Of a stretch of 64,000 nt of DNA, positions 22,241 through 32,784 are shown piece after piece. Source of the stretch: Ulva prolifera (lineage: Eukaryota; Chlorophyta; Ulvophyceae; Ulvales; Ulvaceae); assembly GCA_023078555.1 (NCBI GenBank), contig CM041202.1, positions 3,592,022 to 3,656,021 of the forward strand, in the 5' to 3' direction. Every line of letters begins with the position of its first letter. Position 1 is the stretch's first letter. A program made the position numbers and the translations under genes. The notes below the pieces were generated by a model, which ran no database searches, had not been told where the DNA came from, and saw nothing but the letters and a program-made list of their open reading frames with translations.

Positions 22241-24212
22241 CACACATCACAAACAAAACATATTTCACACCACCAATTCCTACTGGAGAGACAGGACCAG
22301 CTAAATCGGCACGCAGTTGCTCACCATGCCACTTGGCCTGACCCATGAGCTCACGATCATTGGCAGAGAATTTACCCGCAGGCACCTTGCCAATTCTGCA
22401 ACCGTGACACCGATTCCCCAATGGCTCGGAATCGACATCCAAATTCAAAGGACCATAAAATTCACTGTTAGATTGCATACGTTTCAGGACCCAATTAGAC
22501 TGATGAAAAGACAAGTGTGCTAGAAAAGCAGGTTCCAGCAAGTATGCATCATGTGGGACCTCAGCTCCCCCAGCATTGGGTCGCTGCAGGTCAATGGCCG
22601 CAACCGCCACGTGATGCCACTGCTGTTGATCCATAATAACTGGGGTCGGACTGCTCTGGTTAGACCAGACTACCCCCCTATTGACAGGCGCACCGACGAG
22701 AATGGGTTTCGTATCTACTGCCATTTTAAAAGCAAAGACAGGATGACCGTCTACATCTAGTTCCTGATACTTGACGCTATCTTCTACGTCGGTAGCCATA
22801 TCACCCAGACCAGGGACATATAACACATTCCTACGCGTGTCTAGGAACATCTGCTCTGATCTAAGACCCATCGTGCTGAGCAGGTTGTACGGACATTCAG
22901 GAGCATAGTAAACACCAGGGATTTCCACATCCAGTGGGTGCGTGTTCCCATGCTTGTCCACATAAGCACCCAGGTTCACCTGAATGGTTCCCCTACCCAT
23001 GATAGAAAGCTGCCCTGGTCCCGCGAGATTGGCAACTTTCTGAAACGGGCCGTACTCAGTGAACATTTCCCGATTTCCTACTATATGCATGTCCGACCCA
23101 CTATCAACAATGATGTTCCACGGAAGGGACGCATCCGGCTGTGGATACTTGGCAGGCATTTCTATAGTGCAAACATCTTTGGCCGCAGCCTGTTTGCGTT
23201 GGGGGCAGTTCGCACGCAAATGTCCCTTCTTCTTGCAGAAGAAACAGGTCCTGGTCTCCTCGCGAGGAGCCTGGCCAGCTGCGAGAGCAGCGACCACAGG
23301 GCCATCACCACGGTGCTGCTTGCGCCAGCCATGGCCTGGTTTGCCCGCGGGCGTCCCAGACCTAGCCTGCAGCGACCGCTGTTGTTTGAGCAAATCGGCA
23401 TGCTCAGTCAAACGGGCTATTATCACATGAGGGGAGGAGTGTTGAACTTCGCCGCGCACAGCGTTGAACTCCTCCCCCACCTCTAACAGTTTCAATCGAA
23501 GCCATCGCTGGCCCACATCGGCACCTAGTGCCTCCAGTTGAGTGTAAACACTCATCACCTCACCACAATATGTCGCGACATCTTTATTGTGTTGTGACAG
23601 AGAATTGAAACGACTCCACAGTCTGTGGATCTCGGCTTCAGTGCTAGGTCTATACTTGGCAGTCAAGTAAGACCATGCTTCACACAAGTGTGACATGCGA
23701 TAGACAGTCGTCCTATCCGCGTCAGGCAAAGACATTAGGACCTGTGTCCTCGCCCTAGCATGAACACGCTGTTCGTCCGCAGACGGTGCGTGCTGCAACA
23801 AATGATCTAACTCGAATTGACCTAACCACAAAAAGACTTTCTGTTCGTACACAACGAAACTTTCAGTCTTATAATTCCACTCAGGCAATTTCCCTTTAGT
23901 CAAATCAGGTTCGCTACGTCCCCGAGATGCACGCAGCGCCTCGGTTAACGTTTCGAGTGATATGAGTGACTCAGTGTGACCAGGATCGTTCACAACATGA
24001 GAGGAAAAAGGCACCTGCTGGCTGCTCTGCCCAGTGTGGGAAGAGGGTCGTGGCCGGACAATTCGTCCGCCCCGGAGCAACATACCCGCAGGCTGTTCTC
24101 CGTCAGGGTGCTGCTGGTCAGCGTCCCTGTCGACGAGAGGCTGCTGGTCAGCATCGTCACGCCTCTCCTCGCGAGGAGAGTTGGCGTTAGATTTGGCATT
24201 TGAGAGAGACAT
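22241..24212 (-). CDS. Copia-A copy 1: Gag, protease and start of integrase
   Basis: An uninterrupted Ty1/copia polyprotein start of about 655 codons. Gag (about residues 85-300) binds and packages element RNA. A zinc knuckle CFFCKKKGHLRANC lies at residues 323-336. The aspartic protease site is D370-S-G. The GAG-pre-integrase segment (HLSFHQ, CHGC) follows, and the sequence breaks just after the first catalytic Asp of integrase (RADLAGP). The last residues come from the copia-B LTR at 22240. The rest of integrase, RT and RNase H are missing. This is the only copia-A copy here whose gag-protease frame is unbroken; the full-length copy at 51635 carries a frame shift and a stop in the same region. 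Confidence 0.93.
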
Positions 24213-24506
24213 CCTGCATTAGGACAGACGGTTGTTTGTCGCGCGCAGCAACTAACCGGTGGGATTGCTCGCAAGCAGACAGGTTGAGAAAATAAGCGAA
24301 CGCGTTCGCTTTTCTCAGCGCTGATCATTAAAACAAGCTTCTCGAATTGTGTCTAACAACAATATACTACGAGAAAGCTAAATGATGCCTGCGCTTTTGA
24401 CCGCAGTCTGAGCGCCGGCAGAACAGTGGAATGCCCGCCGTGTCTGCGCACAGACATTGGCCGACGGCTTCCTGAACAAGACCATAAACAGACATAACGC
24501 TAACAT

Positions 24507-24517
24507 CACCGATACCA
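24507..24517 (-). promoter_or_regulatory. Primer-binding site of copia-A copy 1
   Basis: TGGTATCGGTG directly follows the 3' end of the 5' LTR on the minus strand. TGGTATC is complementary to the 3' end of initiator tRNA-Met, the usual primer of plant-type copia elements. Confidence 0.85.
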
Positions 24518-24871
24518 TGTCAGAAAAAGCTATCATTTGTGCAGGGGGCGGACGCGCAGTCCTCATTCAGGTCAGGTCAGGACAGCCAGCATCTCATACC
24601 TTCTGCGCACAGAGGTAGAACCGAGAGATGCTGAAGAGGGGAGTGCTAGTACCGGGAAACAGTAAGAAGAAAGGTTACAGTTCTCAGTGTGCACATGCTT
24701 ATATGGTCACACTGAATACTCAAGGTTACGGCGGGAAACCCTCGCACGATCTCTCTCACTACATCGAGACGATCCTAACTGGCGGCTTACCCCTACACTG
24801 GATCCGCGGATCGTTCGTGCATGGGTGCACCTGTCACCACGCTGCTGCCCGCAGGCTCATGCATTGTGACA
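24518..24871 (-). repeat. 5' LTR of copia-A copy 1
   Basis: 354 bp, starting TGTCACAATGCATGAGCC and ending TTCTGACA on the minus strand, alignable along its length with 51635-51980. It contains the TATA box inside an inverted repeat described for the full-length copy. The flank at 24872-24876 is CTTCC; the partner flank is lost. Confidence 0.92.
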
Positions 24872-25145
24872 CTTCCCTACATGTACTTGTCTGTTATGTC
24901 AAGTGCAGGACTCGGCGTTGGGCTGACTCCTGGCCTCGTTATCTCGAGGCGTCCTTGCGCCCTCTTGCCGTCAATGTAAGTGGGGAAGAGACTGATTTTA
25001 CACTGTATCGTTCAGCTGATGGTAGCCGCTGATTAGTTTGCATGAGACGGTGGCCCCCGGTGGAAGCTTCTTCCGGCCCCGCCCGCCCTATAGATCCATT
25101 TCCAATCGCTGCTTGCAGCATACCTCTGTCTGACTCCTGTCTGAC

Positions 25146-25328
25146 TCACACTGAGTTCTCACTTGTTCTGTTCAGGTTGAGGCTCAGCAGCATCTCAGCG
25201 CTCTTCGATTCGGGCCCGGTCGCCCCTCTGCAGATGGCCTGTGTTTGTCTCCGAACACTCGTGAGGCCCGGCTGCGCGCCGAGCGTGAACGACTGATCGC
25301 TGATGAGCGCTCCTTCGGTCGTCATCAT
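25146..25328 (-). CDS. Gypsy-D distal frame
   Basis: A 60-codon frame immediately after the proline-rich extension, beginning MMTTEGALISD. It is probably the continuation of the gypsy-D polyprotein after a stop. No integrase motif is seen before the copia-A LTR at 24871, so this gypsy-D copy lacks its integrase. Confidence 0.4.
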   Translation of the reverse strand: MMTTEGALISDQSFTLGAQPGLTSVRRQTQAICRGATGPESKSAEMLLSLNLNRTSENSV

Positions 25329-25978
25329 GCGCGGGCTGTTGGCGGAGGGGTGAGGCCGAGGAATTCGGCCTCCTCCGCTGTAGGCGTGAAGTCAATGTCT
25401 GACATTGGAGATGGGGTGCGGAGGCAACCAGGAGCGGTCGCGGAGAACGGCGGCGGGTCGGCGTTGGCATGGGCCGGCGGGGAAGTGGGGATGGGGGCGG
25501 TGGCAGCGCTGGTGGAGATCCCGTTGGCATCAACACCGGGGACCGCTGAGACTCCATCTGCTTGCCCATGCGGGGGCTGGACCCCGAGCTGATGGAAATC
25601 ACTGATGGCGGCGGCTGCGTGGGCCGCCGTGGGTCCTGTGGCTGGGACAGAGGGGGAAATTGCGACTGGGAACGCAGGTCTGGCATGGGTGGGGACAGGC
25701 CGGGCGGGGGTGAACCGAACTTCTCCCGTAGCCGGGAGTAGTCGCAGGGCTGGGGAGAGATTGTTGGCAACGTCTGGTGGTATGGGATGGCCTGATTCAT
25801 CGGCGACGGGCCAGATGATATGGCCGTTGATCCAGTGCTGGCGATTGGCAGCTCGTATCCGCTTGGATCCGGGGATGGGGAAGAGTGGCATCTGCGCGCT
25901 ATAGCCGTGGTCAGACTTACAGCCGGAAATGCATAAGAAACTTGCACTGGAATGGCATTTCCCGCACGAGAGGCACAA
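25325..25978 (-). CDS. Gypsy-D proline/alanine-rich extension after RNase H
   Basis: 217 codons rich in Pro and Ala, including RAANRQHWINGHIIWPV and a DFTPTAEEAEFLGL patch. It follows the RNase H segment in a different frame, so a frame shift lies near 25960. The alternative frame from 25960 to 25195 is also open but reads as Ser/Pro/Arg low complexity, the usual look of a shadow frame. The function of this linker is unknown. Confidence 0.55.
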   Translation of the reverse strand: MCLSCGKCHSSASFLCISGCKSDHGYSAQMPLFPIPGSKRIRAANRQHWINGHIIWPVADESGHPIPPDVANNLSPALRLLPATGEVRFTPARPVPTHARPAFPVAISPSVPATGPTAAHAAAAISDFHQLGVQPPHGQADGVSAVPGVDANGISTSAATAPIPTSPPAHANADPPPFSATAPGCLRTPSPMSDIDFTPTAEEAEFLGLTPPPTARA

Positions 25979-27318
25979 GAAATGGGATGGTCATCATGCA
26001 GTTGTACTGTCATGAACGGCAGGTGCGTGGCACGAGACACTGCGTCGGCCACCACGTTCTTGTCACCAGGCACGTACATTATGTGCCAGTTGATGCGGGA
26101 CAGCGTCTCTACCCAACGCGCTTGCTTGTTATTCAAGAGTTGTTGGGTCTGCAAGTACCTCAGCGGATTATGGTCAGAGTGGACATACACGGGGTGGCCA
26201 TTTTCCAGATAGCAACGCCATTGGCGTGCAGCAAAAACAATCGCGCCCAGCTCTTTTTCAAAAGTGGCATGGTGGACCTCAGAGGAATTCATTTCTCGGC
26301 CTACCCATGCAATGGGGTGCAGAGCTGCTTCATGGTCTTGCATCAAGACAGCTCCATAGGCATAATCACTGGCATCTGTGTACACATGGAAGGGCTGGTT
26401 GAGATTGGGATGGCGCAGGCCTGTGGCATTGATCAGAGCATGTTTGATGTCATCGAATGCTCGAGTGCATTGTTCAGTCCATGCGCTCTTGCCGTTGGCT
26501 TTCATGCGCTCGAGCAGTGGGGCAGCAAGGGTGGGGAATTTTGGAATGAATCTGCGAAAATAGCCAGCAAGACCTAAGAATGATCGGATGGTATTGATTG
26601 ACGATTTTAAATCAGCCTCAGGCCATTGTTGCAACACTGAAACCTTGTGTGGGTCTGGCTTCACGGTATCTGCTGTAACAGTGTGGCCCAAGTATTTGAC
26701 TTCTTGCATGGCAAATTGGCATTTGACAGCATTGCAGAAAAAGGTGTGTTCATGCAGCCTAGTCAACACACGATCAAGATTGATGGCATGCTCCTCAGCA
26801 GTTCTGGAAATGATGATAATGTCATCGAGGTATGCCAGGCAAATCTTGCCAATCAGTCCACGCTGAACCACGTGCATTGCTTGTTGGAAGACACTCGGTG
26901 CATTGGTGAGACCGAATGGCATCACCGTCCATTCGTACAGGCCATCAGGGGTGCGGAATGCAGTTTTTGGCTGGGATGTCGGGGCTAGTCTGATGTGGTG
27001 ATATCCAGAAGCAAGATCCAATGCAGAAAAGTATCTCTGGCCTTGCAATTTATCAAGCAAGGCATCTATGCGTGGTAACGGGTATGTATTCCTTACTGTG
27101 TTCTCATTCAAGTAGCGGTAGTCGACACACAGTCTCAGTTTACCTCCGGGTTTGGGAGCAAAAAGGACGCTGCTTGCCCAAGGGGAGATGGACGGCTGAA
27201 TCCATTCCATGTCAAGCAAGTGTTGTACCTGCTTTTCCAGTTCAGAGTGTTCCAGTGGAGTCAATCTGTACTGGCGGGCAGCACGTGGTCTGGTGCCGGG
27301 CAGATTCTCAATATTCAT
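25960..27318 (-). CDS. Gypsy-D reverse transcriptase and RNase H
   Basis: A clear Ty3/gypsy RT-RNase H. RT motifs run from SPWASSVLFAPKPGG through ALDLASGYHHI (catalytic D101) to YLDD (163-166). RNase H has YTDASDYAYG (D315), FEKELGAIVFA (E355) and HSDHNPL (D382), ending near DKNVVADAVSR. It copies element RNA into DNA in the cytoplasmic particle. The frame is unbroken over these domains. It is in frame with the protease segment upstream, from which two stops (near 27601 and 27446) separate it. The span given ends at the frame shift; the open frame itself continues to 25195. Confidence 0.93.
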
Positions 27319-27600
27319 CTCAAAGCCTAAGGCTGTGGTATTTGGGGGTGCAGGCCCGAGCGTGCCTCCGAACTTGGAATGTTTGTGTACTATCTCTTGA
27401 ACACACTTTGGGATGGTGGCTACATCTTGCTGGACTGGTGCTTGCTATTGGGACAGAAAACCTTTCTTTTTCGACGCCGCAAAGACATGCATATCGCTGG
27501 AAGGCTCGACGCATGCATGTGCAGGTTTGACATGCACCACGTACAGAGGCGACTTACCACATTTAGCACGATTGACCATAGATTTCAGCTTACGGCTGGT

Positions 27601-28482
27601 TCATGCATACTCATCTGATGTCCCCTGTGAAGCAGGTGTGCGTTTGGGTATGTGCACGACATGCTGCCAATCACGAGAATGCTTTCGGGGGCCAGCCTTA
27701 CGGCCAGGCACGATGATGCGAATGTCCGGATCATCAAACTCGAGCTTCATGTGCGTGACGGCAATCACATCAAGACCCAATAGCGCGTGATTGGGTGCAT
27801 GCCACTCTGCAGCCGGCAAACTTGCTACCACCGTGTACGTGACATCGTGACGCTGACGTCCTATGGTTGTGCATAATGTGACAGTACCGAGGCAGGGTGA
27901 TGCACTCCCAGAGATGCCATGTGACGTGGATGCGCTTTGGTGATATGGTATGGCATTGGCCTGTAGGAATTCTATTGTAATCATGCTGTGATTGGAGGCT
28001 GTGTCTACAAGCGCCTTCAAGCGGCTGCCTTTGATGTGGATGGGGACTGTGCATATCAGATCGACAGCATCAATTTTCTGACTAGCACAAGAAATAGCAG
28101 ATGTATCTAGGCTCTGCTGGTTGGACATTAATCTCAAAACATGGAAAGTCTGGTGACCTGGCACTGGGCGGCCATCTGTGTGGGACAACAATGCATTGGC
28201 TTTGTCTACCGTGCTGTAGCTGTGTCTGCTAGTGTATGGCACGAATGCGTCACTATCAAAGAAGCGGCCGGGGATTGCTACTGTGACATGGTGCCCATTC
28301 AGGTTGATGGCATGTAAATGTCTCAATGCCACGTGTGCATCATCAGTGTATGGCAAGGTAACAACAATAGGGCAGGATAGCGTGGAAATATCGAATAATG
28401 ACTTGTCAGCTGTGCTGAGTGAGGAAGGAAAAACAATGCCGTGGCCTGAGGCGTGGGCAGCCGCTAGTACAAAAGGCTCCAC
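27601..28482 (-). CDS. Gypsy-D retropepsin segment
   Basis: 293 codons. The N-terminal half is a region of unknown function shared with the remnant at 1150-730. The C-terminal half is a retropepsin fold with the active-site motif VDTASNHSM and a later ALLGLDVI flap/core motif. Canonical retropepsins have D-S/T-G; here Ala replaces Gly, and the remnant at 364-726 also has VDTATNH, so the variant is a family trait. It is in frame with the segments before and after, separated by TGA codons. Confidence 0.8.
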   Translation of the reverse strand: MEPFVLAAAHASGHGIVFPSSLSTADKSLFDISTLSCPIVVTLPYTDDAHVALRHLHAINLNGHHVTVAIPGRFFDSDAFVPYTSRHSYSTVDKANALLSHTDGRPVPGHQTFHVLRLMSNQQSLDTSAISCASQKIDAVDLICTVPIHIKGSRLKALVDTASNHSMITIEFLQANAIPYHQSASTSHGISGSASPCLGTVTLCTTIGRQRHDVTYTVVASLPAAEWHAPNHALLGLDVIAVTHMKLEFDDPDIRIIVPGRKAGPRKHSRDWQHVVHIPKRTPASQGTSDEYA

Positions 28483-28521
28483 CGCCCAAGATGGGCAGCC
28501 AACAGACGGCTTGCCAGTTTC

Positions 28522-29019
28522 TCAACGGATATGGTTGCCAGGGGCACGTGCTCGTTTGTTCGGAGTCTGAGGGGTATCATCATACCGTTTGCGATTGTGG
28601 GGGCCCGCGGAATTTGGAGTGTTTGCTGCGCTCTGCGGCTGCGGCGGCGGGGGTGGTGGCGACGGTAGCTCGTCGGCGGGCTCCACTGCCATCAGGCACC
28701 TGTTCTTGTTGGCAGGGAGTTGCGCCCAGGTTGCGAGTGCCTCCGGCGCAATGGAACGCGCGGTAGGGCAGTCCGCGATGCGGTGGTACCTGTCGCTGTC
28801 AGGCATGGAGGAGGGGCAGATGCCGCAAACTCGCTTGCGGTGGTGGAAAGTTGCTTCCAGGAGGAATATCCCGACGGCCACGGGTGTGAATGGAAGGTAG
28901 TACGGGAGCTCTTTATGGCAGGCTGCCGCAAGACCGTGGATGGTGAATGGCGCGTTGTGGTTGGCAACTTCAAACGCATACACGTCTTTGATCCACTGTG
29001 GTACGGTGGGACTGCCCAT
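28522..29019 (-). CDS. Gypsy-D nucleocapsid-like segment
   Basis: 165 codons. It contains a Cys-His cluster (CGIC...H...DC, spacing C-X2-C-X10-H-X4-C), a longer relative of the retroviral zinc knuckle, then a proline run and a basic tail (NRKRYDD, NKRARAPGNHIR). It is probably the RNA-binding end of Gag. It is in the same frame as the gag segment upstream, from which a TAG separates it, and as the protease downstream, from which a TGA separates it. Confidence 0.7.
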   Translation of the reverse strand: MGSPTVPQWIKDVYAFEVANHNAPFTIHGLAAACHKELPYYLPFTPVAVGIFLLEATFHHRKRVCGICPSSMPDSDRYHRIADCPTARSIAPEALATWAQLPANKNRCLMAVEPADELPSPPPPPPQPQSAANTPNSAGPHNRKRYDDTPQTPNKRARAPGNHIR

Positions 29020-29031
29020 GGTATTATTGAG

Positions 29032-30123
29032 CTAGGCCTGCTTCTGTTGGAATGGAAGCTTACGGGCGTCCCGGAGGCCTGGTAAGCGCTCCTGGGTGAC
29101 GCTGGAAGATGGCGTAGATGGCTGCACATATGTTGAACGGTTATTGGGAAATTGGCGACTCTGGCCTGGTCTTTGGGTATTGGTATATGCCATGGCAATC
29201 TGCCGCTGGCCTCGTTTTGGTGCTGATGTGTGGGCTGGTATCTCACGGGTGGGGTTGGTATGGGTGCTGGTGGATGCAAAATCTACACCCTGGTAATGGT
29301 TGGCAGAGAATGTGGCAAAGCGCTTGGCTGTGTTGGCTGTCTCCTTGGCTGTGTTCAGCTTGTCCACACACCATGTGACAAATGCTATGGCATGTGAATT
29401 TGCGCGCTCGGTCGGCCATGTGTGGCTGTTCTCCAGATGTGTGGTCAATTTTTGCTGCAGGTCTGGTAGTGGCATGAACATTTTGACTGTGGCTGACAAC
29501 TCTGAGGTGCACTCAGGGGATATGAGGTGCTGCAACTTGTCAAACAAGTTCCATGCAAAATCTTGAAGGGACATTTTGCCAGGCAAGTCCACATAATCGA
29601 GAAAGATCAATTGGTAATATATGCGGACATGATGCACGAAGTCATTGAAGCTGGAGGCTTTTCCAGCATGGTATTTGCTCCAGGCTCCCTCGATATGCAT
29701 TCTGAATTGCCCGTTGGTGAAGAAAAAGTCACGTATGGCATCCAGCCATTCACGAACGGTGCACTCAGGAGACATGGCTTTTTCTGTGGCAACCTGGTAG
29801 TGCATGGCATCACGAGTGAAACCCTTGGACAAATGTTTGATCACCTGGGCCTCAGATAGTTTCATGCATAAGACGCGGTTGTTTAAAACTTCGCACACGT
29901 AGTGATGCCACTTTCGCTCAGCGGATGCATCGCCGCGAACCGCATCAGACAAAGGAAAATGTATGGATGTGAAGAAATAATCAGCAGACCTAAACCAGGT
30001 TGCACTCGAGTCGTCTGTGAAGTTCGGGGTGTACCATGGCAGGCTCGACACGTGAGGCAGGCATGACAGTACCAGGTTCGATCGCACGATGCCGGCGTAC
30101 TGCAGCGCGGGCGCTGCTGCCAC
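29032..30123 (-). CDS. Gypsy-D Gag
   Basis: 363 codons forming the capsid-like part of a Ty3/gypsy Gag: a mixed N-terminal region (WYTPNFTDDSSATWFRSADY), a helical middle (VREWLDAIRDFFFTNGQFR, SKYHAGKASSFNDFVHHVR) and a basic low-complexity C-terminus. The older copy at 1775-3214 aligns with it. It ends at a TAG, after which the same frame continues into the nucleocapsid segment, so the ancestral protein was longer. No LTR of this family is visible upstream, where a copia-A LTR fragment begins at 30196. Confidence 0.8.
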   Translation of the reverse strand: MAAAPALQYAGIVRSNLVLSCLPHVSSLPWYTPNFTDDSSATWFRSADYFFTSIHFPLSDAVRGDASAERKWHHYVCEVLNNRVLCMKLSEAQVIKHLSKGFTRDAMHYQVATEKAMSPECTVREWLDAIRDFFFTNGQFRMHIEGAWSKYHAGKASSFNDFVHHVRIYYQLIFLDYVDLPGKMSLQDFAWNLFDKLQHLISPECTSELSATVKMFMPLPDLQQKLTTHLENSHTWPTERANSHAIAFVTWCVDKLNTAKETANTAKRFATFSANHYQGVDFASTSTHTNPTREIPAHTSAPKRGQRQIAMAYTNTQRPGQSRQFPNNRSTYVQPSTPSSSVTQERLPGLRDARKLPFQQKQA

Positions 30124-30195
30124 CTGCGCGGATGTCGCGCGGAACAGCTGCTCCTCGAAGTAGTTCGCTGTAGTCCCAGGTAGGATAGACGCTTA

Positions 30196-30330
30196 GGCGC
30201 CTCGCAGGATCTCCCTCACTACTCCGGGACAACCCTACTGGCGGCTTACCCCTGCACCTGATCCGCAGATCGATCGCGCATGGGTGCACCTGTCACCACG
30301 CTGCTGCCCGCAAGCGCATGCATTGTGACA
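30196..30330 (-). repeat. Copia-A LTR, 5' part only
   Basis: The reverse complement starts TGTCACAATGCATGCGC and follows the copia-A LTR for about 135 bp, closest to the variant at 36941. It then stops at the edge of gypsy-D sequence. A truncated LTR without its 3' two thirds. Confidence 0.85.
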
Positions 30331-30500
30331 CACGGCTGCATGCATTGCGTGACCAGCAACGGGCTGTGAAGCTTGTGCTGCAACCCGCCGGTGATGATAC
30401 GTTCTTTGAGGCTGGTCGGGCTTCGCTTACGTACATACATTTCAGTGGGCTAAAGAACACATCGATATCCATTCTCGCCTCGGCACACGCATGGTAACCT
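30331..30500 (+). other. Exon-like frame cut by the LTR fragment
   Basis: Directly right of the copia-A LTR fragment a plus-strand frame reads LHALRDQQRAVKLVLQPAG and continues for about 50 codons (FFEAGRASLTYIHFSGLK) to a TAA; a donor-like ATG/GTAACC overlaps the stop. It may be a host exon or an element frame broken by the LTR. No family recognised. Confidence 0.25.
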
Positions 30501-31358
30501 GAAAGCAATTTGGACTTGTACACACCTTTGGAAGACTAGTGCTGGGGGCTACATTGGACTGACGCTGCGCATGCTCTGAAGGGGAGAAAGTCTCCCAATG
30601 TTGTAATGGCCAAGTCTGTCTGCTCGGAAGCACACATATTCCAGATATGCAGGAACCGATTGTGGATATATGTGTATGTATCTCAGGCTAGTGCCCTGCT
30701 TACATGAGTCAGCCAAAAGTATCCCAAAGAATACCTCAGAGTGCAAGCCTGTTCCACGTCAGAGCTGTGCACATGAGCTGCATGCATACAGCTACATGTG
30801 CATAATTCCACATGCCCATAAAGTGCCACCAGCATTCCTCAGCATGTATAATCTCACATACCTATCCCATGTGTCATGCCACCTTATGCCACAGCCTTTT
30901 GGCAGTGCAAAGTGCCAGCGTAGTGCGTGCCCCGTCATGCATGCGTCGCATGCATACCCCTGGACGGCGCTTGCGCACGCCAAGGGTGCAGCGTCAATGA
31001 ACATGCCAGGCAGTCTACGTCTGTGTCTCCATGCAGCACCATCCTGCTTTATTGGATTGACAGAGGATGATACATACCAAATCTCAATGCCCGCAGAAGA
31101 TCGCCAGATCTCGCGGGATGCTGCACCCTGATCCGTACAGTGATCAACGAGCAGCGCGATTCCACAGTTCCACAGAGCTATCAGTAGCGAGGACAGTAAA
31201 AAGCAGGGATGGGCCTGGGCACATATATATTCCAAGTGTTTTGCTGTGATCGACACAATTACCTTTGGTTGATTGAGGTGCTTCTGTTTTAGTCATTCCA
31301 TTCTTTCCTCCCGTTTTGTGCACGCTCGCTAGGGTGCCCAGCTCCCTGCGCTACCCGA
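30501..31358. other. Stretch without recognisable gene
   Basis: Open frames exist on both strands (up to 154 codons) but none shows a motif, and they overlap each other. No LTR or RNA gene seen. Confidence 0.4.
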
Positions 31359-32106
31359 CTAGTCACTACCGACCCAGTATGCAAGAATACCACGCGGGGA
31401 CAGCTTCCGCAGCTTGTCATCCCTAGGGTACGCATACACTCCAACCCCCCACGGATGCTGCTGCCGCAGCAGATCTTGGAACACCTCAACGGAGGTGTCT
31501 CTGAAAAAAGACATATAGGGAATGATATCCCTGTCACAAGACCTCAACAAAAAGTCGTCAAGCTCTGTCGTCGCAAACAACTGATACTTGCGCTTTCCCT
31601 CATCCCTCAACTTATCGCGCTCGGCCTTTTTCATGCGCTTGTTCCCCTTCTCACTTTGCTCCACATCCGCGAATGCGTTGACAGCATGCTGAGCTTTCTT
31701 GGACTTGCAAATTCGCACCAGTTTGTCATGGTACAACGCCGAGCACGGCGTGAGATTATGACCATGGATAACACCGGCAAGGCATTCAATCCACAGGAAC
31801 AGAGGCAGGCCGCTCGCAAGCAGCACAGCACGGAGTGCCTCAAAGGCGATTCCGATCCTCCGCTCGATCATGCCGTTACAACGATGATCAGCTGTAGGGG
31901 TTGTGCGGTGAGTGATGCCACGATGCCGGAGGTAGAGCAATAAGGCCTCGACCATGAACTCTCCCCTCTTGTCGGTGTGTAGGATGGGCACACCCGGTTC
32001 ACCTGGCTTCACCCCATTCACCCGAATGCGCTTGATAATGTAAGAGATCATGGCCGCAGCCTCACTCTTTTTGCACAGACCGACCACAAAAGTATTTCGG
32101 GTAAAG
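31359..32106 (-). pseudogene. Copia-A copy 2: integrase, distal part
   Basis: Matches the integrase region of the full-length copia-A: TFVVGL, HTDKRGEFM (second catalytic Asp), NGMIERRIG (Glu), then the conserved segment to LAYWVG, where it breaks off. It contributes about 245 residues. TRG-C is inserted between its residues for CAF and TRN; removing TRG-C and one TAAAG joins it in frame to 34856-35053. Confidence 0.9.
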
Positions 32107-32784
32107 TGTGGCAGCACAGACTTCTCTGGGCTGTGAGAATGAGTCATGCTAATATTGTAGTCAAATGTGAGGTGCAGCAGTGGCTGCCTCATATTCTGAT
32201 TGTCCTCTATTAGTGTTGCATGCACACGTGAGACGGACAGTGAAGACTCAGGAAAACGAGTCAACACACACGCATGAAGGCAGATGCCTGGCATGATGCG
32301 TGACACGACGCGTACGCAGTCGTGTGAGAGCACCACACATCCTATGGTATAGTATGATGTGATGGTGTGGATGATTTGGTAGATCTGAGCTCCACAGAGC
32401 CAGAGTGTTGTGCTCTGTGCACCATGGTGTGTGCGTGGAAATGGTATATATGCAGCCGTGCACTCTGTAGCAGACATCTTGTCTGAACAGAGAATGCACA
32501 GGTATGCACATCCAGCTACGGTAGTTTGGACTGCATGTTGTGTTCGTGTGCTGAGTGTCATTGTGAGAACTGTGGGTAGCATAGAGTTCATAGAACAGAT
32601 GCTGCAGGTGCTGTGTATGTATTGAGCAAAGGCTAATACAACAAGTGACAGATCACCTGTTTATTCCCACAGGTGAGACAACTTAGCACATGTAATCTTG
32701 TCTGAACAGAGAATGCACAGGTGCTGTGTATGTATTGAGCAAAGGCTAATACAACAAGTGACAGATCACCTGTTTATTCCCACA
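32107..32784 (+). repeat. TRG-C 5' LTR
   Basis: 678 bp from TGTGGCAGCAC to TTATTCCCACA. Its last 110 bp are built from earlier LTR segments: 32476-32503 recurs at 32695-32722, and 32605-32674 recurs from 32718 with a 113-bp period. Confidence 0.95.
32445..32452 (+). promoter_or_regulatory. Likely TATA box of TRG-C
   Basis: TATATATG inside the LTR, about 30 bp upstream of a plausible start region. The same element is present in the 3' LTR at about 34516. Confidence 0.5.

Noticed and set aside
25195-25960. Ser/Pro/Arg-rich continuation of the gypsy-D RT frame as a real domain
   Set aside because: The overlapping frame 25325-25978 has better protein character, so this extension is probably a shadow frame after a shift.
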